Assembly (NCBI RefSeq): GCF_900108455.1
Contig: NZ_FNWS01000001.1
Coordinates: 364,051-428,050 of the forward strand
Direction: 5' to 3'
Length of the DNA stretch: 64,000 nt
From: Fructobacillus pseudoficulneus
Lineage (GTDB): Bacteria > Bacillota > Bacilli > Lactobacillales > Lactobacillaceae
A program made the position numbers and the translations under genes. Shown here one piece after another: positions 9,778-18,372 of the stretch (its first letter is position 1; each line of letters starts with the position of its first letter). The notes beneath the pieces were generated by a model, which saw nothing but the letters and a program-made list of their open reading frames with translations, was not told the DNA's origin and made no database searches.

Positions 9778-9806
9778 ATTATAGTGGAAACATTCACGTG
9801 TGCCAA
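9778..9806 (-). promoter_or_regulatory. Promoter of nox
   Basis: On the minus strand, TTGGCA (9801-9806) and TATAAT (9778-9783) are separated by 17 bases, upstream of the GGAGGATAAAG ribosome site and the nox start at 9739. Confidence 0.8.
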
Positions 9807-9853
9807 GTATTTTTCGAAAAATTTAAGTCATACCACTTTTTAAACATTCCCCT

Positions 9854-10570
9854 TTAAAACAGCTTACCAATGGTAAAGTGAATTAAAATTGTTAATAGCC
9901 CAATCCAAATATTTCGCCAAACAGCCCGCTTAACCATCCCCTGTGAGAGGATGGCAGAAATCAGACCAGTTAGCGAAACCGCCACCACAGTCGCCAAAAT
10001 TGCGGCCGAATATTGATAGCGAATTGGTGCTAATAAGAGGGCCAGCAATGGCAAGGCACCACCAAGAGCGGCTGAAAAAGTCGAAGCAAAAGAAGCCTGA
10101 ATTGGTGAAACGTAGTGACCAAGGGTCATATCATACTTGACCGTCAAAACGGTCTCTAAGGGCTTGCTGGTAAGGAGTTCGCCGGCAATCGCTTTGGCCG
10201 TCTCGGCCGAAACACCCCGATCTTCATAATAGCCTTGCACGGTTTCAACCTGCTCACCAAATTCTTTGTCTAATGCAGCCTGTTCACGGCCAACCGCTAC
10301 CCGTTCGCTATCACTTTGAGAAGAAACAGCGGCAAATTCACCTGACCCCATCGACAGGGCACAGGCTAGCAAATCAGACAAACCGGCAATCACAATCACT
10401 AAGCGGTTCGTTGTCGCCGCAGCCACCGAAAAGACAACGCCGACAACCGTTAAAATCCCATCATTTGACCCTAAAATTCCAGCTCGAATGGCATTTAACC
10501 GTTCTTCCATCGTCTGTTTGCTTTGCTTTTCTTGACGCTGATTGCGCCAATTATTCAAAAAATCTTTCAT
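9854..10570 (-). CDS. VIT/CCC1-family metal transporter (second of tandem pair)
   Basis: A 238-residue membrane protein of the vacuolar iron transporter (VIT1/CCC1) family: the NAIRAGILGSNDGILTVVGVVFSVAAA stretch covers the first transmembrane helix, followed by a polar cytoplasmic loop with many Glu residues (roughly 80-145) and three C-terminal helices. Family members move Fe2+ or Mn2+ out of the cytoplasm with protons. The gene follows its paralogue by 12 bases, so the pair is one operon. Tandem VIT genes with diverged loops are common in lactobacilli; a heteromeric transporter is possible but is inference. Confidence 0.88.
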   Translation of the reverse strand: MKDFLNNWRNQRQEKQSKQTMEERLNAIRAGILGSNDGILTVVGVVFSVAAATTNRLVIVIAGLSDLLACALSMGSGEFAAVSSQSDSERVAVGREQAALDKEFGEQVETVQGYYEDRGVSAETAKAIAGELLTSKPLETVLTVKYDMTLGHYVSPIQASFASTFSAALGGALPLLALLLAPIRYQYSAAILATVVAVSLTGLISAILSQGMVKRAVWRNIWIGLLTILIHFTIGKLF

Positions 10571-10582
10571 CGTCTTCTCCCC

Positions 10583-11257
10583 TTATCGAAACAGCGAACC
10601 AATTGCCAACGTGACTGCCATCGTCAAGATTCCTGAGACAAGGTTACGTAAGGCACCCTTTACCCTGTTGGCCCCATTAATGACCGCAGCTAAATAGCCC
10701 GTCAGTAATAGTGCCACTAAGACAGCTAAAAACGTTGCCATGATTCGCCATTCTGGTTTTGCTAAGCCCATCAATACCATTGGAAAGGCCGCTCCGGTTG
10801 GGAAGGCGAAAAAAGAGACGATAGCGGCACCACCAGCGGAAACCCTAGAATTCAACGAAAAGCCATAGCGCTCACGCACTAGCGTTTCCAAAGGATCCTT
10901 TGTCATCATTTCTTTTGTCGCCTGCAAAGCCATATCAGCAGAAATCCCATCTGCTTGATACTTTTCTTTGACAAAATTAAACTCTTTGTTGTAATCTGCT
11001 TCTAGTAAGGCCGACTCTTCCTTGCGCGCTCGATCCTGAGCATCTCGCGAAGATTCGACCGAAACATACTCACCCATGGCCATTGAGACCATGCCGGCGA
11101 GGGTTCCCGCAAAGCCTGACAGCATCACTGCTGACAGGCTTTGCCCCGCACCAGCAACACCAATAATAATCCCGGCAACCGATAGGATGCCATCATTACC
11201 ACCCATCACACCGGCTCGCACCAAGTTGTTTTGAGCCATTAACGATTTCTTTTTCAT
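10583..11257 (-). CDS. VIT/CCC1-family metal transporter (first of tandem pair)
   Basis: About 224 residues from ATG 11257, which has an AGGAGG site eight bases upstream; an earlier in-frame ATG at 11275 overlaps that site and is unlikely to be used. The RAGVMGGNDGILSVAGIIIGVAGA motif marks helix 1 of the VIT1/CCC1 family, and the Glu-rich cytoplasmic segment follows. It probably exports or sequesters Fe2+/Mn2+. It is transcribed divergently from the PerR-like regulator, from a TTGACA-17-TAAACT promoter that overlaps a PerR-box-like palindrome, so metal- or peroxide-responsive control of this operon is likely. Confidence 0.88.
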   Translation of the reverse strand: MKKKSLMAQNNLVRAGVMGGNDGILSVAGIIIGVAGAGQSLSAVMLSGFAGTLAGMVSMAMGEYVSVESSRDAQDRARKEESALLEADYNKEFNFVKEKYQADGISADMALQATKEMMTKDPLETLVRERYGFSLNSRVSAGGAAIVSFFAFPTGAAFPMVLMGLAKPEWRIMATFLAVLVALLLTGYLAAVINGANRVKGALRNLVSGILTMAVTLAIGSLFR

Positions 11258-11274
11258 TAGAAAAATCCTCCTCA

Positions 11275-11323
11275 ATTAAGAATCGTTCTAATATAGTTTA
11301 GCAAGTTTTTACTACTTTGTCAA
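11275..11323 (-). promoter_or_regulatory. VIT operon promoter with PerR-box-like palindrome
   Basis: On the minus strand, TTGACA (11318-11323) and TAAACT (11295-11300) are 17 bases apart. Immediately downstream, around the expected transcription start, lies TTAGAACGATTCTTA with a perfect AGAAcgaTTCT core (11279-11289). This fits the Per-box pattern NTANAANNATTNTAN with one mismatch, consistent with control by the divergent Fur-family gene. The regulator assignment is inferred. Confidence 0.6.
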
Positions 11324-11351
11324 TATTTTTCAGTTATATTTCATTTAGGGC

Positions 11352-11379
11352 TTGAATAATTCTAAATGGATGTTATAAT
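11352..11379 (+). promoter_or_regulatory. Promoter of the Fur-family gene
   Basis: TTGAAT (11352-11357) and TATAAT (11374-11379) are 16 bases apart, directly upstream of a palindromic operator candidate and the GGAGGG ribosome site of the regulator. Confidence 0.75.
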
Positions 11380-11381
11380 TG

Positions 11382-11400
11382 TAATGTATTCGATACATTA
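11382..11400 (+). promoter_or_regulatory. Palindromic operator candidate, autoregulatory
   Basis: TAATGTATTCGATACATTA is a perfect 19-base inverted repeat with eight-base arms around TCG. It sits between the -10 box and the ribosome site of the Fur-family gene, so a bound repressor would block initiation. Its arms differ from the classical PerR box, though its centre (TCG) matches the palindrome upstream of the VIT operon. Confidence 0.55.
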
Positions 11401-11411
11401 GGAGGGTAACA

Positions 11412-11810
11412 ATGCTCGATCAGCTGAAATCAGTGCTTCAGGAGCACAAACTAAAAGCCACTAACCAACGCCTAACGTTGCTGGAATACATGATGAGTCA
11501 CGATACCCACCCAACGGCTGAGATGATTCATAATGATTTACCAGACATTTCGTTGGCAACTGTTTACAATACCTTGGAAAAGTTTGTTAACGCAAAGCTA
11601 GTGGTGGTAATCGAAGGAATCTCAGACGGTAAGCGTCATTATGATGCAGCGGCTCATCCCCATTATCACGTGATTAACACCAATACAAATGAAATTATCG
11701 ATGCGGCCAACTTTGACCCAGCACCCTTGATTAAGGCTGCCCAAGCGGCAACCGGCTTGAAGATTACTGAATATCGAATTGATTTGTACGGCGTTAAACC
11801 TGAAGACTAA
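11412..11810 (+). CDS. Fur/PerR-family transcriptional regulator lacking structural zinc cysteines
   Basis: A 132-residue Fur-superfamily repressor. The winged-helix part includes the recognition-helix region ISLATVYNTLEKF. The regulatory metal ligands of B. subtilis PerR all have counterparts (His33, Asp78, His84, His86, Asp97), which argues for PerR rather than Zur or Fur. Unusually, the protein contains no cysteine at all: the two CxxC motifs that hold the structural zinc are replaced by NTNTN (89-93) and by a short tail ending KPED. It is probably a peroxide- or Mn/Fe-sensing repressor of the adjacent VIT operon and of itself. The start at ATG 11412 has an AGGAGGG site. Confidence 0.87.
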   Translation: MLDQLKSVLQEHKLKATNQRLTLLEYMMSHDTHPTAEMIHNDLPDISLATVYNTLEKFVNAKLVVVIEGISDGKRHYDAAAHPHYHVINTNTNEIIDAANFDPAPLIKAAQAATGLKITEYRIDLYGVKPED

Positions 11811-11817
11811 TAAAACA

Positions 11818-11858
11818 AAAAAACCTTGGTTACGATTAAATCGTAACCAAGGTTTTTT
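11818..11858 (+). terminator. Terminator between the Fur-family and PBP genes
   Basis: A very long perfect stem (ACCTTGGTTACGAT with its complement plus flanking A/T pairs, 3-base loop) lies between convergent genes and has A and T tracts on the two sides, so it can terminate in both directions. Confidence 0.9.
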
Positions 11859-11868
11859 ATTTTGCTGA

Positions 11869-13911
11869 TTAACTAGGCTTGTTCAAAACAATATCCCAGA
11901 AGGCATTAATGATTTGTGATGAAATTTTACCAGTCGTTCCATCCAAGTAAGAATTCAAACCTGGAACGGCCAGTGACATCGCAAATGGTTGTCCAGGCAC
12001 GTAGGCGACCACCGAATCGGTATAAGTCGTATGACCGTTGGTAATCGTTTCGGCCGTACCGGTCTTAGCGTAAACCTTTGGATTTAAGTTATGCAATCCA
12101 GAACCGGTGTTGTGCGAGTCGGTACCGTTGGCAACCCGGTACATTCCATTCTTAATAATGTTCCACTCATCCGTGGTCAAGGAAACTTGACCTTGAAGTT
12201 GTGGCTGAGCTGACCAAACCGTCTTTTGGTACTTACCACTGACATCGTTTTGCAAAATCGAGCCGACCAAATGCGGCTGAACGAGGTAACCACCGTTCGC
12301 AATGACTGAAACATAACGAGCCAGCTGCAAGGTTGTATAAGAATCATACTGACCAAAGGATTCATACAGGTACTTACCTAAGTTAGCCCCCGTTGTTGGG
12401 CCACGGTAACCAGCTGTTTCACCCTCAATATCAATTCCCGTCTTAGTACCAAGACCAAATTGAGCCAAACCATTTCGCAAGGTCTGGAAGGCATCAGAAC
12501 GCAACCGCAACTGCTCTCCTGGTGAATAAGTCTGTCCACCAATCTTCATTCCTAATTGAACGAAGTAAGTGTTGGAAGAACGCTCCAAAGCGGTATCAGC
12601 ATCAACAGCTACTGGACTTCCACCCTGGTTCCAGTATGACGTAATCGTTGGCGTTCCTTGAATTTTAATCGCTTGATCGTACATTGTGTTGCTGGTTGGT
12701 GTCACAACGCCACGTTGGAATCCAGTCGCCAAAATTGCCGGTTTCACAACCGATCCCATAACGATTGCCGCGTTGATGTTTCCCAGTGGGTTAGCCGTCT
12801 TTTGTCCGGTTGAGCTATTCCGGCTAATACCACCCATGGCATAAATCCCACCGGTATAAGGGTTAATCACTGTTGCGTAAGCACCCTGGGCATCCCCACC
12901 AGGAAGGTTATCTTGCAAAATTTGTTGCACCTTCTTTTGGAAGGCAGCGTTAATCGTCAACTTCAAGGAATCACCGGCTTGACCAGCATACTTCAAGTTA
13001 GAAGTCTTGACCCCATTCAACGATGAAATCAAGGTCTGAGAAGGTGAACCCTTCAGCAAAGATTCGTATTGCTTTTCCAAAGCAAAACCACCAACCGGTT
13101 CATTTTGTGAATAACCTTGGGCCAAAAGCGTGTGCAAACGGTCGGCAGGCAAACCAGTGGAAGTATCGGATACCTTACCAACCAATGGCTCGAAGTCGTC
13201 CCCTTCAGGATAATCACGGGAGAATGACTCGCCAATCTTAACCCCAGGCATATCGGACAATCGTTCCCCAATTTCTGCCTGAGCTTGGTCAGAAACACCA
13301 GACTCTTGGATATAGGTCGTCGACAGCGCATATGCTCCAGACATCTTTTGGAAAATCATCGCTTGATTTTCATCAATGTCCTTATCCAAATTATGGTTCA
13401 TCACATAGCGAGCTTCTAAGGTACTTAACTGTGTCGTTGACCAAGCTTCCGCCGTCTTAGCACCATATTGCTTTTCCAAGATTGCTTGAATCTTAGTAGC
13501 CTGCTTAGAATTTGAAATCAAGTAATAGTCGGCCTTTGACCGATCACTCAACCGACTCGTGTCAATCGAAATATACTTGGATAGCGTCTTGGCAGTCTTG
13601 GCAATTTCCAAAGCAGTCGTTGACTTACCACGCGTATAAGTAATGGCAGTTTGAGGCTTATTTCCGGTAATAACTTTACCGGTACTGTCGTAGATTAGAC
13701 CTCGTTGGGCATTTCCCTGCTCAACGGTTTCATCAGACTTATTAACTTCCGCTTCAAATGAAGCTCCCTGTTTAATTGTCAAAAAGGCCAATTGAAGAAT
13801 TAAGGCTAAAATCAAGGCGATAACCACTCCCAAAAGGAGCTTTAACCGGGTCGGCAAATTAGCACGGGCATCATTCTTGTCACGGTCTTCAAGGTAAGGA
13901 TTGCGGTTCAT
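11869..13911 (-). CDS. Penicillin-binding protein 2 (class B transpeptidase)
   Basis: A 680-residue class B PBP (PBP2B/PbpA type). There is a short cytoplasmic tail, one transmembrane helix at about 24-48, then a non-catalytic dimerisation region starting with the conserved QRGLIYDSTGKVI segment. The transpeptidase domain has its motifs in order: SVVK (nucleophile Ser near 387), SSN (near 445) and KTG (near 614). No PASTA repeats follow, unlike PBP2x. It cross-links peptidoglycan during elongation or septation. It is monocistronic and divergent from the yfhO-like gene. Which paralogue it is (elongation versus division) cannot be settled here, because no dcw or mre genes are adjacent. Confidence 0.92.
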   Translation of the reverse strand: MNRNPYLEDRDKNDARANLPTRLKLLLGVVIALILALILQLAFLTIKQGASFEAEVNKSDETVEQGNAQRGLIYDSTGKVITGNKPQTAITYTRGKSTTALEIAKTAKTLSKYISIDTSRLSDRSKADYYLISNSKQATKIQAILEKQYGAKTAEAWSTTQLSTLEARYVMNHNLDKDIDENQAMIFQKMSGAYALSTTYIQESGVSDQAQAEIGERLSDMPGVKIGESFSRDYPEGDDFEPLVGKVSDTSTGLPADRLHTLLAQGYSQNEPVGGFALEKQYESLLKGSPSQTLISSLNGVKTSNLKYAGQAGDSLKLTINAAFQKKVQQILQDNLPGGDAQGAYATVINPYTGGIYAMGGISRNSSTGQKTANPLGNINAAIVMGSVVKPAILATGFQRGVVTPTSNTMYDQAIKIQGTPTITSYWNQGGSPVAVDADTALERSSNTYFVQLGMKIGGQTYSPGEQLRLRSDAFQTLRNGLAQFGLGTKTGIDIEGETAGYRGPTTGANLGKYLYESFGQYDSYTTLQLARYVSVIANGGYLVQPHLVGSILQNDVSGKYQKTVWSAQPQLQGQVSLTTDEWNIIKNGMYRVANGTDSHNTGSGLHNLNPKVYAKTGTAETITNGHTTYTDSVVAYVPGQPFAMSLAVPGLNSYLDGTTGKISSQIINAFWDIVLNKPS

Positions 13912-14004
13912 GTGAATTCTTTCCGTTTAACTTAAGTATTATTCTCTCTACTTTACCATAAATTGCGAATTCATCGCTAAATTTGAACCGAATTTTGTTA
14001 TTCT

Positions 14005-16641
14005 ATGGTTATGAAAAAACTCGGAAAAATTTGCAAACAAACTTTTATTTCACCAATCGCGCTTTCCTTTTGGATCCCTGTCATTATCATGACGGCCTAC
14101 TTTGCCGGCAGACACATGGCACCCTTTGGTTCATCAACCATTTTAACCGTTGATTTAGGGCAACAATACTTGGATTACTTCGTCCAATTTAAGCACACCC
14201 TGCTCTCGGACCCATCATCTTTTATCTATTCCTTTTCGTCCGGCCTCGGTGGTGACATGGTCAGTGAGTGGTCCTATTATTTGATGTCACCATTCAACCT
14301 GATTTTCCTCTTAGCCAGCCCAAAAACAATTCCCGTCTGGATTTTGCTGGTCACGGTGTTAAAGATTGGTTTTGCCGGTTTTTCAATGGCCTGGCTCATC
14401 CAAAAGATGGGCTGGTTATCCAACTACTGGATTCCACTATTTGCCATCAACTACCCGCTATCAGCCTGGTTTATCGCTAACGACTTAAACCTGTTGTGGC
14501 TGGATACGGCAGCAATCTTGCCCCTCTTAATTTGGTCATTGGAGCGTCTCTTAGCCGGTAAGGGCTGGACTTTGTTTGCGACCTTTCTAACGGCAACCAT
14601 CATTACCAACTACTATATTGCCTGGATGATTGCCCTTTTCTTGTGCCTTTACTTACCCTGGCGCTTGTTGGATACCACGATTGTGGTGCGGCGGCTCCAA
14701 GCGATTGCCCAAGCAGCCAAAGCGGCTGCAATCAGCGTTTTACTGACGATGTGGCTTTGGTTACCAACCTACGTTCAATTAAGGCTTGGTAAGACAACCC
14801 ACAATTCAAGCTGGTCGCTTCACTTTGACAATAATCCGATTTTTCTCCTATTAAAGTTAGTCCCCGGCTCATTTGACTTCGACCAAATGCAGACTGGCCA
14901 GGCCAACTTTTTAGTGGCACCGATTATCATCCTATCTTTGTGGGCTTACTTTGCTAAACGACAGACAAAAATCTTTGAAAAAATTTTTGCCTTGGTGATT
15001 ATCGCCATTTTGTTCTTGGCCACCTGCTTTGCTCCCTTAACTTTGCTTTTTCACGGTGGACAATACCCTGTTTGGTATCCCGCCCGTTTTTCTTTCATTA
15101 TTTCGTTTTTCTTCATCCTCTTGGCCGCCAAGGGCTTCACACCCGACTGGCAACCAGGTCTCATCGCCAGAACAGTCTTTTTGTTAGCCGTTCTCGCACT
15201 GACAGTCTGGGCCAGCAGCCAACTGCTCAAGGTGACTTACCTAGATAAGCTGGCCCTTTTGGTCTTCTTATTCTTTTACTTGGCCACCGTTCTCGTCTTA
15301 ATTACCTTCCAAATGGGTCCCGCTAAGCTCATCTTATTGACGCTAACGACTGCTGGCTTTTTGACGATTAACGTCGCCAAAACACTGAATCACCTTTCGT
15401 ACCTGACAAATGCAAGCTACCAGGCCGGCTCAAGCCGACTCCTAGCCGCTAGTTCGGCCGCTAAGCAAAATGATCGCTCATGGTATCGCATTAGTCAGGG
15501 AATGAGCAGAACCTACAATGACGGCTTCTTAGCTGGCTTTAAGGCCGGCAGCCACTTTTCATCACTGCTACCAGCCCAAAGCTCTTCACTCTTTCAAAAC
15601 TTGGGACAGGTATCCGGTGATTCACGGATTGCCTACTTAGACGGCACCACCGTTTCCGACTCCTTGTTGGCCTTCAAGTATTACCTCCAACCAACTAATG
15701 CCCTGAGTGGACAAAGCAGCTACCTCCGTCAAAGTAATCGACCAGACTATGATCAGGCCAAAATTGTTGCGAGCGGTAACGGCTGGAACTTACGACAAAA
15801 TTCAACTGCCCTCGCACCGGTGTATGCCGCTTCCGACAAGGCCCTTCAGTCACCATACTCAGTTCGTTATCCCTTGGGTAACCAAAAATATCTGTTGGGT
15901 AGCTTAGTGGGTAATCCCAGCCAGGACTTGCTCTACCAAGCACCGTTGCAGGTTGGTGCGCTCGATAACCTCACGATTAGTAACCGAATCACCGGTGGTA
16001 CGATTCAAAAGGTTAATAAGAAACAAAATGGAACGGTTGCCTTTACCTTCACCCCAACAACCAACGATTCTTACTACCTCAATATCGGTGGTGCCCTTGA
16101 CCTTAATCAGGTTGATATTCGTTTGAACGGGGAAAAGTTAACCCAATCAACCGCTTTCCAACATACAATTGATTTGAATCTGCTGCGCAATCAAGCAAAC
16201 AAAGAACAAATTCTGACTGTCACGCTGAAAAACGGTGCCAATTCTCGCTATTTGGATGACTTTACCTTGTATTATTTTGACGAAAAGGCCGTTAATCAGG
16301 ACTTAGCCAAATTACAACAGCATCCACTGAAAATTACCCAGTCGAATTCTCGACGAATTAGCGGTACAATCACTACGACAGCAGATCAGTCATTGATTAT
16401 GACAAGCATTCCTGCTGCGCCAGGCTGGCAGGCTAAGTTAGATGGCAAAGTTGTGACAACTAAAACCGTCATGAAGGGATTCTTGGCCGTTCAAACCAAG
16501 CCCGGCATGCACCACCTCACCCTCACGTATACGCCACCATTCTTCCTCTTGGGAGTAATCGTTTCCGCTTTTACTGCCACATTTGCCTTATTGAGGCACT
16601 TTTTCAACAAGAATCGAACCGGAGTATTGCGCCAGAGGTAA
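14005..16641 (+). CDS. YfhO-family membrane protein (GT-C-like)
   Basis: An 878-residue integral membrane protein. Roughly a dozen hydrophobic helices occupy the first 460 residues, with the family's characteristic early segment (STILTVDLGQQYLDYFVQF, then YSFSSGLGGDM); an extracytoplasmic domain follows, and one last helix near the C-terminus. The YfhO family is GT-C-like; B. subtilis YfhO is implicated in glycosylating lipoteichoic acid. No Shine-Dalgarno sequence is visible before either ATG 14005 or 14011, which is odd for this genome; the mRNA could be leaderless or weakly translated. It is monocistronic, divergent from the PBP gene. Confidence 0.82.
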   Translation: MVMKKLGKICKQTFISPIALSFWIPVIIMTAYFAGRHMAPFGSSTILTVDLGQQYLDYFVQFKHTLLSDPSSFIYSFSSGLGGDMVSEWSYYLMSPFNLIFLLASPKTIPVWILLVTVLKIGFAGFSMAWLIQKMGWLSNYWIPLFAINYPLSAWFIANDLNLLWLDTAAILPLLIWSLERLLAGKGWTLFATFLTATIITNYYIAWMIALFLCLYLPWRLLDTTIVVRRLQAIAQAAKAAAISVLLTMWLWLPTYVQLRLGKTTHNSSWSLHFDNNPIFLLLKLVPGSFDFDQMQTGQANFLVAPIIILSLWAYFAKRQTKIFEKIFALVIIAILFLATCFAPLTLLFHGGQYPVWYPARFSFIISFFFILLAAKGFTPDWQPGLIARTVFLLAVLALTVWASSQLLKVTYLDKLALLVFLFFYLATVLVLITFQMGPAKLILLTLTTAGFLTINVAKTLNHLSYLTNASYQAGSSRLLAASSAAKQNDRSWYRISQGMSRTYNDGFLAGFKAGSHFSSLLPAQSSSLFQNLGQVSGDSRIAYLDGTTVSDSLLAFKYYLQPTNALSGQSSYLRQSNRPDYDQAKIVASGNGWNLRQNSTALAPVYAASDKALQSPYSVRYPLGNQKYLLGSLVGNPSQDLLYQAPLQVGALDNLTISNRITGGTIQKVNKKQNGTVAFTFTPTTNDSYYLNIGGALDLNQVDIRLNGEKLTQSTAFQHTIDLNLLRNQANKEQILTVTLKNGANSRYLDDFTLYYFDEKAVNQDLAKLQQHPLKITQSNSRRISGTITTTADQSLIMTSIPAAPGWQAKLDGKVVTTKTVMKGFLAVQTKPGMHHLTLTYTPPFFLLGVIVSAFTATFALLRHFFNKNRTGVLRQR

Positions 16642-16703
16642 GTCCGTGATATATTCATCTTGCTGTATTTTTGTGCCAAGTAGCACTGGAAGGAAGAAAA
16701 TCC

Positions 16704-17189
16704 ATGGCAGAAGAAAAAACATTTCCAATGACCGCCGCTGGTCGTGATAAGTTGCAAGCAGAACTTGATGACTTGATTACGAACCAACGTCCTGAAATCA
16801 CCAAGCGAATTCAAATCGCACGTTCTTACGGTGATTTATCAGAAAACTCTGAATATCAATCAGCAAAGGATGAACAAGCCTTTGTTGAAGGTCGAATCGT
16901 CACGGTACGAAAGATGATCGAAAATGCTGAAATCATTTCAGCAAGCGATTCAGACGCTGACGAGGTTACTCTTGGTAAGGCAGTTACCTTTAAGGAATTG
17001 CCTGATGAAGAACCAGAAACTTATACAATCGTGGGATCTGTTGAAGCTGATCCCCTCGCAGGTAAGATTTCAAACGAATCACCAATGGCTGCCGCCCTTT
17101 TGGGTAAGCACAAGGGCGAAACTGTGAAGGTTCCGTTGCCTAACAACGTTGAAATCGAAGTTGAGATTTTGTCAGTCGAAACCAAGTAA
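16704..17189 (+). CDS. greA: Transcription elongation factor GreA
   Basis: The 161-residue standard-length GreA. It has an N-terminal coiled coil with the acidic tip ([17 protein letters not shown]), where the two acidic residues stimulate intrinsic RNA cleavage by RNA polymerase, and a C-terminal FKBP-like domain. It rescues backtracked elongation complexes. ATG 16704, with a GGAAGGAAG site, was chosen over an earlier in-frame ATG at 16671 because the protein then begins [10 protein letters not shown] as GreA orthologues do. It is followed by two terminator hairpins. In many relatives mltG precedes greA; here an MltG-like chimera lies about 1.2 kb downstream on the other strand. Confidence 0.96.
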   Translation: MAEEKTFPMTAAGRDKLQAELDDLITNQRPEITKRIQIARSYGDLSENSEYQSAKDEQAFVEGRIVTVRKMIENAEIISASDSDADEVTLGKAVTFKELPDEEPETYTIVGSVEADPLAGKISNESPMAAALLGKHKGETVKVPLPNNVEIEVEILSVETK

Positions 17190-17194
17190 CACAA

Positions 17195-17223
17195 AAAGAT
17201 CTGCCAATCGGCAGGTCTTTTTT
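17195..17223 (+). terminator. greA terminator
   Basis: The AAAGATCTGCC / GGCAGGTCTTT stem has an AATC loop and a T run, six bases after the greA stop. Confidence 0.85.
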
Positions 17224-17247
17224 GATGCAGTAATCAGCCGTAAAGCA

Positions 17248-17281
17248 CAAAAAAGCAGTCACCAATTGGTGACTGCTTTTA
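17248..17281 (-). terminator. Terminator of the GRP sugar transporter gene
   Basis: The perfect inverted repeat AAAAGCAGTCACCAATTGG and its complement lies between the greA terminator and the transporter stop at 17303, with T tracts on both sides. Confidence 0.85.
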
Positions 17282-17302
17282 ATTTTATATTCAATTTTTT
17301 AT

Positions 17303-18247
17303 TTAAGCGAAGGCGTGGATATTTCCAATCAAGATGGCACCAACCAGAACAAAGATCGTTCCTAGGATGATGAACTTCATCTGAACTGAAGTCTTCTTTT
17401 CATGCAAGATGTAAATTCCACCGAAAGTACCAACAACGATACTCAATTGTGACAAGGCAGTGGCGATTGTCTGACCAACTGCTGGGTTGGCAGAAGAGAT
17501 AAACATGAAGATGTTTCCAAATGCCCAAACCAAACCAGTCGCAACGTTCTTCCAAGTTGGTTCTGCAAACATTTGCTTTCCTTCACGGAAGACAAAGAGC
17601 ACGATAATCAAGGCACCGATAACTTGACCGATGGCCTGAGGGCCAACAATCGCCGTCATGTAGTTCAAACCATGACCAGCAGACTTAATGTCTGAGCTGA
17701 TGTAACCAATCTTTGACAAGAAGTTTGGCAAAACAAAGTAAAGCATGAAGCCGGCAGTTGACATTACCAGGTAAAAGACACCCTTAGCATCAATCTTTGA
17801 AGGCGTAGCAGCCGTCTTATCAGGCTTTGAAATAAAGGTTGCTCCGGCGACAACCAAGGCGATTGAGACAACACCGACAATCCACATGGCGGCATTCTTC
17901 CACTCACCCAAGAGTGTTGCAGCCAAAAGAGCGTTCATGATAATCTGACCGGCGGTTGACAAAGGCATTCCCAATGAAACACCCATTTGCTTGAAGAGCA
18001 AGAACTGGAAAACCATTCCCATTGCCCAAACCAAACCTGACAAGATTCCAACAACCCAGATTTCTGAACCGAGGTAGAAGCCGTGTGGCAAAACGAAGCC
18101 AAACAATGTTAATAGTCCAAAGACCATGGCTCCAAGTGACATTCCAAAAGTTTGTTGAGCGGCTGAACCACCCATCTTAGTTGATACAAGCCCAACTGAT
18201 CCCCAGAACAAAGCTGGAAGAAGGGCAATTAAAATTGCAAAATTCAT
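17303..18247 (-). CDS. GRP-family sugar uptake transporter (GlcU/RbsU-like)
   Basis: A 314-residue permease of the glucose/ribose porter family in the drug/metabolite superfamily, with about ten hydrophobic helices in two five-helix repeats. It starts MNFAILIALLPALFWGSVGLVSTKMGGS, the conserved family opening. It imports glucose or ribose by proton symport without phosphorylation, which fits a heterofermenter using kinases. The gene has its own promoter with a perfect catabolite-responsive element between the -35 and -10 boxes, so CcpA should repress it. Substrate cannot be settled from sequence. Confidence 0.87.
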   Translation of the reverse strand: MNFAILIALLPALFWGSVGLVSTKMGGSAAQQTFGMSLGAMVFGLLTLFGFVLPHGFYLGSEIWVVGILSGLVWAMGMVFQFLLFKQMGVSLGMPLSTAGQIIMNALLAATLLGEWKNAAMWIVGVVSIALVVAGATFISKPDKTAATPSKIDAKGVFYLVMSTAGFMLYFVLPNFLSKIGYISSDIKSAGHGLNYMTAIVGPQAIGQVIGALIIVLFVFREGKQMFAEPTWKNVATGLVWAFGNIFMFISSANPAVGQTIATALSQLSIVVGTFGGIYILHEKKTSVQMKFIILGTIFVLVGAILIGNIHAFA

Positions 18248-18283
18248 CTGATTTAAGTTCCTTTCACTTATCTTACAAGCTAT

Positions 18284-18312
18284 ATTCTACACGAATGTAA
18301 ACGGTTACACAA
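18284..18312 (-). promoter_or_regulatory. Promoter of the GRP transporter gene
   Basis: On the minus strand, TTGTGT (18307-18312) and TAGAAT (18284-18289) are 17 bases apart; the cre site occupies the spacer and part of the -35 box. Confidence 0.65.
18296..18309. promoter_or_regulatory. cre site (CcpA operator)
   Basis: TGTAAACGGTTACA matches the consensus TGWAANCGNTNWCA at every position. It lies between the -35 and -10 boxes of the GRP sugar transporter promoter, the typical position for CcpA repression. Confidence 0.85.
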
Positions 18313-18344
18313 CACTTTTTTTCACAAATTTTTTAAAGCAATGG

Positions 18345-18369
18345 AAAAAGCCCAACAAAGTGGGCTTTT
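18345..18369 (-). terminator. Terminator of the MltG-like/GH73 gene
   Basis: The AAAAGCCCA / TGGGCTTTT stem with a T run on the minus strand lies four bases beyond the gene's stop at 18373. Confidence 0.8.
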
Positions 18370-18372
18370 ACT

